From NCBI RefSeq assembly GCF_002250505.1, contig NZ_NJGY01000001.1:3287230-3351229 (forward strand): a stretch of 64,000 bases of DNA, given 5' to 3'. Below, in pieces: positions 28,891 to 37,820 of this stretch. The notes under the pieces were generated by a model. The model saw nothing but the letters and a program-made list of their open reading frames with translations, had not been told where the DNA came from and made no database searches. Origin of the DNA: Janthinobacterium sp. PC23-8 (GTDB lineage Bacteria; Pseudomonadota; Gammaproteobacteria; Burkholderiales; Burkholderiaceae_D). The position numbers and the translations under genes were made by a program. Numbering within the stretch: the first letter of the stretch is position 1; each line of letters starts with the position of its first letter.

Positions 28891-29928
28891 ATGATCAAAG
28901 TTGGCATCGTCGGCGGCACTGGCTACACTGGCGTGGAATTGCTGCGCCTGCTGGCAACCCATCCGGACGTCGAGTTGACGGCGATCACTTCGCGCAAGGA
29001 AGACGGCCTGCCGGTGGCGGACATGTATCCTTCCCTGCGCGGTCATGTGACACTGGCGTTTTCCTCGCCCGACAAGGCCAACCTCGAACAATGCGACGTG
29101 GTGTTTTTTGCCACCCCGCACGGCGTGGCCATGGCGCAGGCGCCAGCCCTGCTGGCAGCCGGCGTGAAAGTGATCGACCTGGCCGCCGACTTCCGCCTGA
29201 AAGACCAGGCCAGCTTCGAACAGTGGTACAAGATTCCCCACACCGCGCCCGAGTTGATCGAGCAGGCCGTGTATGGCTTGCCGGAACTGAACCGCGAAGA
29301 CATCAAAAATGCCACGCTGATTGCCAACCCCGGTTGCTACCCGACCACCATGCAGCTGGGTTTTTATCCGCTGCTGAAAGCCGGCCTGGTCAATGCGGGC
29401 AGCCTGATCGCCGATTGCAAGTCGGGCGTGTCGGGCGCCGGCCGCAAGGCGGAAATCGGCATTCTGTTCTCGGAAAGCAGCGACAGCTTCAAGGCCTATG
29501 GCGTGTCCGGCCACCGCCACCTGCCGGAAACCACGGCCCAGCTGCAACGCTTCACGGAAGAAAAAGTCGCGCTGACCTTCACGCCGCACCTGGTGCCGAT
29601 GATACGCGGCATGCATTCGACCCTGTACGCACAGCTGAACAAGGACATCAGCAATGAAGCGTTGCAAGCCTTGTTCGAAGAGCAATACAAAGACGAGGCT
29701 TTCGTCGACGTGATGCCGTTCGGCTCGCATCCGGAAACCCGCTCCACGCGCGGCTCGAACGTGCTGCGCCTGGCGCTGCACCGTCCTGAAGGCGGCAATA
29801 CCGTGATCGTGCTGGTGGTGCAGGACAACCTGGTCAAGGGCGCTTCCGGCCAGGCCGTGCAGTGCATGAACCTGATGTTTGGCCTGCAGGAAACAGCTGG
29901 CCTGCGGCATATCGCGCTGATGCCGTAA
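28891..29928 (+). CDS. argC: N-acetyl-gamma-glutamyl-phosphate reductase
   Basis: Third step of arginine synthesis: NADPH-dependent reduction of N-acetylglutamyl phosphate. The 345-residue protein opens with the dinucleotide fold [21 protein letters not shown]. The catalytic cysteine is in [10 protein letters not shown], and [10 protein letters not shown] and [13 protein letters not shown] are typical. AAGGAAAA precedes ATG 28891. A TAAAAT -10 at 28816-28821 suggests its own promoter after the rpsI terminator. Confidence 0.97.
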   Translation: MIKVGIVGGTGYTGVELLRLLATHPDVELTAITSRKEDGLPVADMYPSLRGHVTLAFSSPDKANLEQCDVVFFATPHGVAMAQAPALLAAGVKVIDLAADFRLKDQASFEQWYKIPHTAPELIEQAVYGLPELNREDIKNATLIANPGCYPTTMQLGFYPLLKAGLVNAGSLIADCKSGVSGAGRKAEIGILFSESSDSFKAYGVSGHRHLPETTAQLQRFTEEKVALTFTPHLVPMIRGMHSTLYAQLNKDISNEALQALFEEQYKDEAFVDVMPFGSHPETRSTRGSNVLRLALHRPEGGNTVIVLVVQDNLVKGASGQAVQCMNLMFGLQETAGLRHIALMP

Positions 29929-29972
29929 GCGGCGTTGCACCTGGCTCCTGGGCTGTGGGCAATAACAACGCC

Positions 29973-29997
29973 GTGACCGCTGAAAAAGGGCGGTCAC
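29973..29997 (+). terminator. Inverted repeat between argC and erpA
   Basis: GTGACCGC and GCGGTCAC form a perfect 8-bp stem with a 9-base A-rich loop, 45 bases after argC. There is no T-run. It could be the argC terminator or an operator just upstream of the erpA -10 (30020-30025). Confidence 0.4.
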
Positions 29998-30019
29998 AGC
30001 GCGACTTGCGCCAACAGTC

Positions 30020-30025
30020 TATAAT
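30020..30025 (+). promoter_or_regulatory. Candidate -10 box of erpA
   Basis: A perfect TATAAT lies 27 bases before the erpA start at 30053. Transcription would begin near 30032, leaving room for the GAGGAG Shine-Dalgarno. No clear -35 is seen. Confidence 0.45.
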
Positions 30026-30052
30026 GAATGCATGTTTTCTGAGGAGTATGAA

Positions 30053-30415
30053 ATGAATGCTGTCGCTGAAATGCAAGATGTGATTCCATCGCCTATCGTC
30101 TTTACCGATAGCGCCGCCGAAAAAGTCGCGCAGCTGATCGAGGAAGAGGGCAATCCCGACCTGAAATTGCGCGTCTTCGTGCAGGGCGGCGGCTGCTCCG
30201 GCTTCCAGTATGGCTTCACCTTCGACGAAATCGTCAACGAAGATGACACCACCATGGTCAAGAACGGCGTCCAGCTGTTGATCGATTCCATGAGCTACCA
30301 GTACCTGGTCGGCGCGGAAATCGACTACAAGGATGACCTGGAAGGCGCGCAGTTCGTGATCAAGAATCCAACGGCAACGTCGACCTGCGGTTGCGGTTCC
30401 TCTTTCTCGGTCTAG
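30053..30415 (+). CDS. erpA: Iron-sulfur cluster insertion protein ErpA (A-type carrier)
   Basis: Receives Fe-S clusters from the assembly scaffold and passes them to target enzymes. The 120-residue protein has the three conserved cysteines in [11 protein letters not shown] and STCGCGSSF. The start at 30053 ([10 protein letters not shown]) was chosen because GAGGAG lies 9 bases before it; an ATG at 30032 falls where transcription should begin. The C-terminal CGCGSSF is fully conserved in the A-type carriers. It converges on anmK. Confidence 0.96.
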   Translation: MNAVAEMQDVIPSPIVFTDSAAEKVAQLIEEEGNPDLKLRVFVQGGGCSGFQYGFTFDEIVNEDDTTMVKNGVQLLIDSMSYQYLVGAEIDYKDDLEGAQFVIKNPTATSTCGCGSSFSV

Positions 30416-30450
30416 CAGCAAACGCCTGAGATAGTGGTGTGCATGGCAAT

Positions 30451-30470
30451 AGCGGATCTGCGGATCCGCT
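30451..30470. terminator. Hairpin between convergent erpA and anmK
   Basis: AGCGGATC-TGCG-GATCCGCT is a perfect 8-bp stem with a tetraloop, flanked by AACGCC (30421-30426) and GGCGTT (30474-30479), which can extend the structure. No T-run follows on either side. Confidence 0.45.
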
Positions 30471-30490
30471 GTTGGCGTTTGCAGTAGCGC

Positions 30491-31582
30491 TCAATGCGGG
30501 TAAAGTGCACCCAGCACGCGTAGTCCCTTGGCCCCCGTCACCGCCGGCAAATTGCCCGGTTTTCTCTGTGTAAAACGCCAGGCCAGCCAGGCAAACGCCA
30601 GCGCCTCGACCTGGTTCGGCGCCACGCCCAGCGCCTCGGTCGACGCCACCGCCACGTCCGGCAACTGCCTGGCCAGCGCCGCCATCAGGGTGGCGTTATG
30701 GGCGCCGCCGCCGCACACATATACCGCATCGGCTTGCGCGCCATCGCGCAAAATGGCTTGCGCCAGGCTGGCCGCTGTCAGTTCGGTCAGGGTGGCCTGC
30801 ACGTCGGCCGGCAAGACATCGGGATAGGCGGCCAGCTTGCCGGCCAGCCAGTCGGCATGGAACAGGTCGCGGCCCGTGCTTTTTGGCGCCGGCAGCGCGA
30901 AATACGCTTCGTTCAGCAGGTCCGCCAGCAAGGCGGGGATAAGCTTGCCGCTGGCGGCCCAGGCGCCGTCGGCGTCATACGGCAGGCCCTGGTGGCGCAA
31001 GCTCCAGCCATCCATCAGGGCATTGCCCGGTCCCGTATCGTAGCCCGTGACGCCGCCGTCGGCCCGCAGCACGCTGATATTGCCGATGCCGCCGATATTG
31101 GCCACCACGCGTGTCTGGCCCGGCGCATTGAACAGCGCCTGGTGAAACGCCGGGACCAGCGGTGCGCCCTGGCCGCCGGCGGCCACGTCGCGGCTGCGCA
31201 GGTCGGCGATGACATCGATGCCGCTCAGTTCGGCCAGCAGGGCCGGGTTGTTCAACTGGCGCGTAAAACCCAGTTCGGGGCGGTGGCGGATGGTCTGGCC
31301 ATGCGCGCCGATGGCGGCCACGGCGTCCGGGCCGATCCCGGCCTGGGCCAGCAGCGCCTCCACGCAGCCGGCGTACAGGCGCGCCACTGCGTTGGCAGCG
31401 ACCGCCTCGCGCTCGATTTCATTGTGGCCGGGCGTTTGCAAAGCCATCAGGTCATCGCGCAGGCTGGCGGGAAACGCCACATAGGCGTCGCCCAGGCTGC
31501 GCACGCTATCGTGCGAAAAGTCGACCAGGGCGCCATCGACGCCATCGAGGCTGGTGCCGGACATCAGACCGATATACAACAT
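30491..31582 (-). CDS. anmK: Anhydro-N-acetylmuramic acid kinase
   Basis: Phosphorylates and opens 1,6-anhydro-MurNAc in cell wall recycling. The 363-residue protein begins [22 protein letters not shown], the family hallmark. The ATPase-type motifs [24 protein letters not shown] and [13 protein letters not shown] are all present. AAGGAA precedes ATG 31582; a longer reading adds an unrelated stretch. Like its usual neighbour order in betaproteobacteria, it is next to an M23 peptidase gene and tyrS. Confidence 0.97.
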   Translation of the reverse strand: MLYIGLMSGTSLDGVDGALVDFSHDSVRSLGDAYVAFPASLRDDLMALQTPGHNEIEREAVAANAVARLYAGCVEALLAQAGIGPDAVAAIGAHGQTIRHRPELGFTRQLNNPALLAELSGIDVIADLRSRDVAAGGQGAPLVPAFHQALFNAPGQTRVVANIGGIGNISVLRADGGVTGYDTGPGNALMDGWSLRHQGLPYDADGAWAASGKLIPALLADLLNEAYFALPAPKSTGRDLFHADWLAGKLAAYPDVLPADVQATLTELTAASLAQAILRDGAQADAVYVCGGGAHNATLMAALARQLPDVAVASTEALGVAPNQVEALAFAWLAWRFTQRKPGNLPAVTGAKGLRVLGALYPH

Positions 31583-31602
31583 GCTGTTTCCTTGTCTTTG
31601 AT

Positions 31603-31640
31603 AAAAAAAAGCACCGGCCATCGGGATGGGCGGTGCCTTT
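31603..31640 (-). terminator. Rho-independent terminator after the M23 peptidase gene
   Basis: On the minus strand, GCACCG with CGGTGC and CCATC with GATGG form an 11-bp stem, then a run of eight T. It ends only about 20 bases before the anmK start, so anmK would need readthrough or a promoter overlapping this hairpin. Confidence 0.85.
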
Positions 31641-31673
31641 TGTTGTCCCCGCAGGGCGCGCAGCGTTCAGCCG

Positions 31674-33041
31674 TTAGCGCGAAGCGAGCGCCGTGTCGGC
31701 AGGGCGCAGCAGCGTGAAGCGGTGCATCATGTCGGCCGACACCATGCGGAAGCGCGACAGCTCGGCGGCGGTCAGCGGCGCCTGGGCTTGCACGTTCAGC
31801 TTGCTAGGGTCTTGCGCCACGCCGCCGACGCGGAATTCGTAGTGCAGGTGGGCGCCGGTCGACCAGCCGGTGGTGCCGACGTAACCGATGACATCGCCCT
31901 GGCTGACTTTTTGACCTTTTTTCAGGCCCGAAGCGAAGCGGCTCATATGGGCGTAGGCGGTGCTGTAGTTGGCCCAGTGCTTCAGGACCACCACGTTGCC
32001 GTAGCCGTTCTGCATGCCGACCGCATCGACTACGCCATCGCCCGAGGCGCGGATCGGCGTGCCGGTGGCGGCGGCGAAATCGATGCCTTTATGCTGTTTC
32101 CAGTTACCCGAGATCGGGTGCACGCGCATGGAGAAGCCGGACGAGACGCGGGAGAATTCGAGTGGGGATTTGAGGAAGGCTTTTTTGAGGGACTTGCCGT
32201 CGAAGCTGTAATAACCGCCGCCTTGCTTGCTGGCCGGGTCTTCGAACCATACGGACTGGAACGTCTTGCCGCGATTGGTGAATTCACCGGCCAGGATGCG
32301 TCCCGCTCGGACAAATTCGCCGTCTTGCCAGAACGTTTCATAGACCACGTTGAACGAGTCGCCGCGCTTGACGTCGGAGCGGAAGTCGATATTGGTCGAG
32401 AACATTTCGACGATCTGCCTGGAGATCACGTCCGGCAGGCGGGTGCCGTCCAGGCTGGAATCGGTGGCGGCAAACAGGGTCGAGGTGATCTTGCGCGCGT
32501 GCATTTCAACGCGGCGTTCCAGTTGCGCGGCCACTTCCGTGGCAACGAACTTGTCGCCCTTGCGGGTGATCAGGATATTGCGGGCCGATTTGTCGTCACT
32601 ATCGACGAGGGTGGCACGCAACCAGTTCAGTTCGCCGTTTTCGGTCGTTTGCGCCTGCACGCGCTTGCCCGTTTTCAGCATCATTACGCGGCGCGCGACC
32701 TTGTCGGATTTGATGAAGTTGGCGGCAGCGGCATCATCGACGCCAAGACGGGTCAGCATGGCGGACAGCGTATCGCCAGGACGGACTTTTTCTTCGTGGG
32801 TGAAGTTCTGGTCTACCTGTTCGAGCGCGGTAATTTGCGAGGACAGATCAGGCATCTCCAGATTTTCGTCGATCGAACGGACCGGCAGGTCCGACGCATC
32901 GGGCGCCATCGGCGAGACCGCCACAGCGCCAAAGGCGACCACGGTCAGCAGCACCGCCGATGCGCCGACGATGCGGGCTTTGCGAGTGCTCGCCAGTTGG
33001 ATGTACAAGCGCGAGCTTGTGATTTTATGTATAGGGTTCAT
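31674..33041 (-). CDS. M23-family peptidoglycan endopeptidase (MepM-like)
   Basis: Cuts peptide cross-links of peptidoglycan during wall growth. The 455-residue protein has one N-terminal helix (ARIVGASAVLLTVVAFGAVAV, about residues 22-42), an OapA/LysM-like segment with VRPGDTLSAMLTRLGVDD, and a C-terminal M23 domain. Zinc ligands are in HKGIDFAA (His317, Asp321) and HLHYEF, with the third in YAHMSRF. It is anchored to the inner membrane, acting in the periplasm. It is divergent from tyrS. Confidence 0.93.
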   Translation of the reverse strand: MNPIHKITSSRLYIQLASTRKARIVGASAVLLTVVAFGAVAVSPMAPDASDLPVRSIDENLEMPDLSSQITALEQVDQNFTHEEKVRPGDTLSAMLTRLGVDDAAAANFIKSDKVARRVMMLKTGKRVQAQTTENGELNWLRATLVDSDDKSARNILITRKGDKFVATEVAAQLERRVEMHARKITSTLFAATDSSLDGTRLPDVISRQIVEMFSTNIDFRSDVKRGDSFNVVYETFWQDGEFVRAGRILAGEFTNRGKTFQSVWFEDPASKQGGGYYSFDGKSLKKAFLKSPLEFSRVSSGFSMRVHPISGNWKQHKGIDFAAATGTPIRASGDGVVDAVGMQNGYGNVVVLKHWANYSTAYAHMSRFASGLKKGQKVSQGDVIGYVGTTGWSTGAHLHYEFRVGGVAQDPSKLNVQAQAPLTAAELSRFRMVSADMMHRFTLLRPADTALASR

Positions 33042-33195
33042 GCAATCAGTTAAAATTTGCCCTTGAACGATTCGTGAACTGCTACTCTTTTTTATTGTTA
33101 TTTTGGTTCGTTTTCATGCGGCAAGATTGATGGGATCGGGCATTATACCAAACTCTGCAAACCTACTACCATTTCGAGATCGACGGCAAAAATTT

Positions 33196-34461
33196 ATGGA
33201 AATTAACACCACCGCATCGCCTGCCAAGGCTAACCCAGCTCAGACGCCGCTCGTGCTGTCGGACAGCGTACAAGAAGCTCTCGCGATTACCAAGCGTGGC
33301 GTCGACGAACTCTTGATCGAAAGCGAATTTGCGCAAAAATTAGCGTGCTCCGAACAAAGCGGTGTGCCGCTGCGCATCAAACTGGGCCTGGACCCGACCG
33401 CGCCGGACTTGCACCTCGGCCACACTGTAGTGCTGAACAAGATGCGCCAGTTGCAAAACCTCGGTCATCAAGTCATTTTCCTGATCGGCGATTTCACTTC
33501 CATGATCGGCGACCCGTCGGGCCGCAACGTCACGCGCCCGCCTTTGACGCGCGAACAGATCGAGATTAACGCGATGACGTATTTCGCGCAAGCATCTTTG
33601 GTGCTCGATGCCAGCAAAACCGAAATTCGCTACAACTCGGAGTGGTGCGATCCGCTCGGCGCGCGCGGCATTATCCAGCTCGCCTCCCACTATACGGTGG
33701 CGCGCATGATCGAGCGCGACGATTTTACCAAGCGTTTCCAGGGCGGCGTGCCGATTTCCGTGCATGAATTCCTGTACCCGCTGATGCAGGGCTACGATTC
33801 GGTGGCCTTGAAGTCGGATCTGGAACTGGGCGGCACCGACCAGAAATTCAACCTGCTGGTGGGCCGCGAACTGCAAAAGCAGTACGGCCAGGAACAGCAG
33901 TGTATTTTGACCATGCCGCTGCTGGAAGGTTTGGACGGCGTGGAAAAAATGTCGAAGTCGAAGAACAACTATATCGGCATTACGGAAGCGCCGAACACCA
34001 TGTTCGCCAAGCTGATGAGCATTTCCGATGTCATGATGTGGCGTTACTACGAGCTGCTGTCGTGGCGCTCGATCGCCGAACTGGCGCAACTGAAGAGCGA
34101 AGTCGAGGGTGGGCGCAATCCGCGCGACGCCAAGGTGGCGCTGGCGCAAGAGATCGTCGCCCGCTTTCATTCGCAGCAGGCGGCCGAGGAAGCGCTGGCC
34201 GATTTCGTCAACCGCTCGAAGGGCGGCATTCCCGACGACATCCCCGAAGTGGCCGTGGCCGGCGCGCCGCTGGCGATCACCCAGTTGCTCAAGCAAACGG
34301 GGCTGTGCCCGTCGGTCTCGGAAGCGGGCCGCATGATCGACCAGGGTGGCGTGCGCATCGACGGCGCCGTGATCAGCGACAAGGCCTTGAGAGTCGAGGC
34401 CGGCACATGCGTGCTGCAAGTAGGCAAGCGCAAATTTGCACGCGTGACCTTGACGGCATGA
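33196..34461 (+). CDS. tyrS: Tyrosine-tRNA ligase
   Basis: Charges tRNA-Tyr. The 421-residue protein has the class I signatures HLGH (residue about 74) and KMSKS (about 255), with a C-terminal S4 RNA-binding domain that ends [16 protein letters not shown]. The start [13 protein letters not shown] was used; the in-frame upstream stretch is AT-rich intergenic sequence. The stop overlaps the dtd start (ATGA), so translation is coupled. Confidence 0.97.
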   Translation: MEINTTASPAKANPAQTPLVLSDSVQEALAITKRGVDELLIESEFAQKLACSEQSGVPLRIKLGLDPTAPDLHLGHTVVLNKMRQLQNLGHQVIFLIGDFTSMIGDPSGRNVTRPPLTREQIEINAMTYFAQASLVLDASKTEIRYNSEWCDPLGARGIIQLASHYTVARMIERDDFTKRFQGGVPISVHEFLYPLMQGYDSVALKSDLELGGTDQKFNLLVGRELQKQYGQEQQCILTMPLLEGLDGVEKMSKSKNNYIGITEAPNTMFAKLMSISDVMMWRYYELLSWRSIAELAQLKSEVEGGRNPRDAKVALAQEIVARFHSQQAAEEALADFVNRSKGGIPDDIPEVAVAGAPLAITQLLKQTGLCPSVSEAGRMIDQGGVRIDGAVISDKALRVEAGTCVLQVGKRKFARVTLTA

Positions 34462-34910
34462 TCGCGCTGCTGCAAAGAGTGACGCAGGCCAGGGTCGACG
34501 TCGATGGCAGCACCATCGGCGCCATCGATGGCGGCCTGATGGTGCTGGTGTGCGCCGAGCGCGGCGATACCGAGAAAGAAGCGGACGCCTTGCTGACCAA
34601 ACTGCTGGGCTATCGCGTCTTTGCCGACGCGGCCGGCAAGATGAACCGCAGCGTGACCGATGTGGCTGGCGGCTTGCTGCTGGTGCCGCAGTTCACGCTG
34701 GCGGCCGATACCAAATCGGGCACGCGCCCGTCGTTCACGCCGGCGGCCAGTCCGCAGGACGGCTTGCGCCTGTTCAACCATTTCGTGGCGCAGGCGCGCG
34801 GCCGCCATGCCACGGTGCAGACGGGGCAGTTCGGTGCCGACATGCAGGTGTCGCTGACCAATGATGGCCCGGTCACGTTCTGGCTGCAAGTGAACCCGAA
34901 ACCGGACTAG
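34458..34910 (+). CDS. dtd: D-aminoacyl-tRNA deacylase
   Basis: Hydrolyses D-Tyr-tRNA and other mischarged D-aminoacyl-tRNAs, which matches its position directly after tyrS. The 150-residue protein begins [17 protein letters not shown]. The active-site motifs [11 protein letters not shown] and GxxxGPVT-type NDGPVTFW, plus [12 protein letters not shown], are all present. The start overlaps the tyrS stop codon by 4 bases. Confidence 0.96.
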   Translation: MIALLQRVTQARVDVDGSTIGAIDGGLMVLVCAERGDTEKEADALLTKLLGYRVFADAAGKMNRSVTDVAGGLLLVPQFTLAADTKSGTRPSFTPAASPQDGLRLFNHFVAQARGRHATVQTGQFGADMQVSLTNDGPVTFWLQVNPKPD

Positions 34911-34919
34911 GGAGCGACG

Positions 34920-35582
34920 ATGAGATTGTGGAGTGACACTTTTCGCGATGGCGGCGTGCTGCCGCCCGGCTATGCCTTTGCCGAGATCGACCCGGATCGC
35001 CATGTGCGCCTGGCCGGCAACCACAATCCCCATCTGGCCTGGGACGAGGTGCCCAACGGCACCGAGTCGCTGGCCCTGTTCTGCATCGACGGCGACGCGC
35101 CGCTCGACGCCAGCCTGGCCAACCGCGCCGGTCACAGCTTGCCGCTGGCCAGCGCGCGCGGCGATTTTTTTCACTGGACCCTGCTCGATATTCCACTGGC
35201 CATGCGCAGCATCGCCGCCGGCCAGTTTTCCAGCGCGGTGACGGCGCGCGGCAAGGCGGCCGCCAGCGTGCCGTGGCTCGATGGCAGCGGACCCTGGCAG
35301 TTGCGTCAGGGCCTCAATGACTATACCAGCTGGTTTGCCGGCGACCCCGACATGGCGGGTGACTATTACGGCTATGATGGCCCGTGTCCGCCGTGGAACG
35401 ACGAGCGGCTGCACCATTATCTGTTTCACCTGTACGCGCTCGACGTGCCGCGCCTGGATCTGGCCGGGCGCTTCACGGGCCGGCAGGCGCTGGACGCCAT
35501 CTACGGCCATATCCTCGACGAAGCCCGGCTCGTCGTTGCCTACTCGCTTCATCCCGGGCTGGCATTTACCTTGAAAACATGA
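34920..35582 (+). CDS. YbhB/YbcL family Raf kinase inhibitor-like (PEBP) protein
   Basis: The 220-residue protein has the PEBP fold pattern: HNPHLAWDEVPNGTESLALFCIDGDAP near the N terminus, DFFHWTLLDIP in the middle and YGYDGPCPPWNDERLHHYLFHLYALD as the ligand-pocket signature. It has no signal peptide, so it is cytoplasmic. The function of bacterial PEBP proteins is poorly known; small anion binding is suggested for the family. It starts 9 bases after dtd and overlaps the next gene by 4 bases, so it is in the tyrS transcript. Confidence 0.9.
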   Translation: MRLWSDTFRDGGVLPPGYAFAEIDPDRHVRLAGNHNPHLAWDEVPNGTESLALFCIDGDAPLDASLANRAGHSLPLASARGDFFHWTLLDIPLAMRSIAAGQFSSAVTARGKAAASVPWLDGSGPWQLRQGLNDYTSWFAGDPDMAGDYYGYDGPCPPWNDERLHHYLFHLYALDVPRLDLAGRFTGRQALDAIYGHILDEARLVVAYSLHPGLAFTLKT

Positions 35583-36223
35583 GCACAACCATTTTATTGA
35601 TACGCCATGGCGAGACGCCGTGGAACGCCGAGCGCCGCCTGCAGGGCCATATCGACATTCCCTTGAGCGACACTGGCATGCAGCAAGCCGCCGCCCTGGG
35701 CCAGGCGCTGGCCGGCGAACCGCTGGCGGCGATCCTGTCGAGCGACCTGCGGCGCGCGCAACAGACGGCGCAGGCGGTGGCCGATTTGCATGCCTTGCCG
35801 GTGCAAACGGATGCGCTGCTGCGCGAGCGCTGCTACGGCGCCTTTGAAGGCTTGCTGTATGCCGATATCGCGGCGCGGTATCCGCACGACTATGCGCAGT
35901 GGCAATCGCGGCAGATCGACGCCGTGATGCCATCGGGCGAGCGCGAAGCCGAGAGCTTTCGCCAATTTTATGCGCGCGCCAATGCGGCCATTGCCCGCTG
36001 GGCCGCACACTACGACGGCCAGGCGATCGCCATCGTCGCCCATGGCGGCGTGCTCGAGTGCGCCTACCGCGCGGCGGTCGGCATGAGGCTCGACAGGCCG
36101 CGCGATTTTCCGATCAGCAATGCCAGCGTCAACCGCTTCTCTTATACGGACGGTAAGTTGCATTTATTGCATTGGGGAAATATCGAACATCTGGCGGCGC
36201 CCGCCATGGACGAGCTGGGCTAA
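35579..36223 (+). CDS. Histidine phosphatase family protein (phosphoglycerate mutase-like)
   Basis: The 214-residue protein begins MSTTILLIRHGETPWNAERRLQGHIDIPLS, with the catalytic His in RHGET and the second His in VAHGGVLE. The Glu acid/base is in LRERCYGAFEG. The family includes GpmB, CobC and various acid phosphatases; the sequence alone does not pick one, and no cobalamin genes lie nearby. ATG 35579 overlaps the PEBP stop codon (ATGA). Last gene of the tyrS-dtd-PEBP group. Confidence 0.9.
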   Translation: MSTTILLIRHGETPWNAERRLQGHIDIPLSDTGMQQAAALGQALAGEPLAAILSSDLRRAQQTAQAVADLHALPVQTDALLRERCYGAFEGLLYADIAARYPHDYAQWQSRQIDAVMPSGEREAESFRQFYARANAAIARWAAHYDGQAIAIVAHGGVLECAYRAAVGMRLDRPRDFPISNASVNRFSYTDGKLHLLHWGNIEHLAAPAMDELG

Positions 36224-36302
36224 TTGCAATCTTCGCCGCCGCCAGTGACCTGGCGCACTGAACGATAAAAAATAGTGCTTATTAATTAGGCAGGGAATCG
36301 GT

Positions 36303-36308
36303 TAAAAT
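36303..36308 (+). promoter_or_regulatory. Candidate -10 box of the dusB-fis operon
   Basis: TAAAAT lies 33 bases before the dusB GTG. The preceding 40 bases are AT-rich, as in an UP-element region. Confidence 0.4.
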
Positions 36309-36340
36309 AGCAGGTTCCTCCGTCCATTTCAGGTTCTTCA

Positions 36341-37381
36341 GTGCAAATCGGCCCTCACATTCTGCGCAACAACGTTTTCGTCGCTCCCATGGCTGGCGTG
36401 ACGGACCGGCCATTTCGCCAGTTGTGCAAGCAGTTGGGCGCCGGCTATGCCGTGTCGGAAATGGCGGCCTCGAATCCGCGATTGTGGGCGACCGAAAAAA
36501 GTGCGCGCCGTACCGACCATGACGGCGAAATGGAGCCGAAAGCGGTGCAGATCGCTGGCGCCGATCCGCAGGACCTGGCCGATTGCGCCAGATTCAATGT
36601 TGACCGGGGCGCGCAGATCATCGACATCAATATGGGTTGTCCGGTGAAAAAGGTCTGCAACAGCTGGTGCGGTTCGGCCCTGCTGCAAAACGAAAGCCTG
36701 GTTGAAAAAATCCTGCATGCGGTGGTGAACGCCGTCGACGTGCCCGTGACATTGAAATTTCGCACGGGCTGGAACCGCGAAAACAGGAACGCCTTGCGTA
36801 TCGCCCGCATCGCCGAGCAGGCCGGCATCCAGATGCTGACCTTGCACGGCCGCACGCGCGCCGATGGCTACAAGGGCGACGCCGAGTACGAAACGATTGC
36901 CGCCGTGAAAGCGTCGGTGGCTATTCCCGTGGTCGCCAATGGCGACATCACCAGCCCGCAAAAGGCGCGTTATGTACTGGACCAGACGGGGGCGGACGCC
37001 GTCATGATCGGCCGCGCGGCGCAGGGCCGGCCGTGGATCTGCCGCGAGATCGACCATTTTTTGCGCACCGGCACCTTGTTGCCGGCGCCGTATGTGGACG
37101 AAGTGCGCAGCCTGATGGACGAGCATCTGCGCGCCCATTACGCGTTTTATGGTGAATTCCTCGGTGTGCGCACGGCGCGCAAGCATATCGGCTGGTACGT
37201 GAAAGACCTGGAAGGTGGCGAGCAATTCCGCCAGCAAATGAACCTGCTGGAATCGACGGACGCGCAATTGCTGGCCGTCGATCAATTTTTTGAGTCGCAA
37301 TGGAAGTTTGGTGAACGGTTACAATACCGCCTCCCCGAAGACAGCGACAGCGGTTTGACCGAAATGGCCGCAGCAGTATAA
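36341..37381 (+). CDS. dusB: tRNA-dihydrouridine synthase B
   Basis: Reduces uridine to dihydrouridine in tRNA D-loops with FMN. The 346-residue protein begins MQIGPHILRNNVFVAPMAGVTDRPFR from a GTG codon; no ATG lies between this and the conserved start. The catalytic Cys is expected in INMGCPVKKV, and FMN-binding motifs are LKFRTGW, LHGRTR and VANGDI. It precedes fis by about 105 bases, the conserved dusB-fis pair. Confidence 0.96.
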   Translation: MQIGPHILRNNVFVAPMAGVTDRPFRQLCKQLGAGYAVSEMAASNPRLWATEKSARRTDHDGEMEPKAVQIAGADPQDLADCARFNVDRGAQIIDINMGCPVKKVCNSWCGSALLQNESLVEKILHAVVNAVDVPVTLKFRTGWNRENRNALRIARIAEQAGIQMLTLHGRTRADGYKGDAEYETIAAVKASVAIPVVANGDITSPQKARYVLDQTGADAVMIGRAAQGRPWICREIDHFLRTGTLLPAPYVDEVRSLMDEHLRAHYAFYGEFLGVRTARKHIGWYVKDLEGGEQFRQQMNLLESTDAQLLAVDQFFESQWKFGERLQYRLPEDSDSGLTEMAAAV

Positions 37382-37485
37382 AGAACAAGGGCGGACTCGG
37401 TGTGCGCCTGACTCACGCGTTTGCGCGACAGTCATGCCTGCCTGAGAGCGCCTTGATAAATCAATTAGCCGGTTGAAGCATAAAA

Positions 37486-37719
37486 ATGAGCAAAGAAAGC
37501 ATACAGGAAGTCGTTCAGAAAAGTCTGGAAGATTATTTCAATGACCTGGGCGAGCAGCAAGCGTCGAATATCTATGACATGGTCGTGTTGACCGTCGAAA
37601 AACCCATCCTGGAAGTCGTGATGACACGCGCCGATGGCAACCAGTCGCATGCCGCGCAAATGCTGGGCATCAACCGCAATACCTTGCGCAAGAAGTTGCA
37701 GGAGCACGGTCTGCTGTAA
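37486..37719 (+). CDS. fis: Fis family DNA-binding protein
   Basis: The 77-residue protein is shorter than E. coli Fis (98), as usual in betaproteobacteria. The C-terminal helix-turn-helix reads HAAQMLGINRNTLRKKLQEHGLL. The N-terminal half (ESIQEVVQKSLEDYFNDLG) is the dimerisation part. It bends DNA and acts as a nucleoid-associated regulator. It lies downstream of dusB and upstream of purH by 101 bases. Confidence 0.95.
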   Translation: MSKESIQEVVQKSLEDYFNDLGEQQASNIYDMVVLTVEKPILEVVMTRADGNQSHAAQMLGINRNTLRKKLQEHGLL

Positions 37720-37820
37720 TGCCGGCTTGCAAGTGACGCCAAGATTTGAATCCGTCGCAGCCCGGTATCAACCCCGGGCGGCGGCGTTCGCCAAGAACAC
37801 TTAACCACCTAGCCACAGCC

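Noticed and set aside
30032-30034. Upstream ATG for erpA
   Set aside because: It falls at the predicted transcription start, and GAGGAG points to the ATG at 30053.
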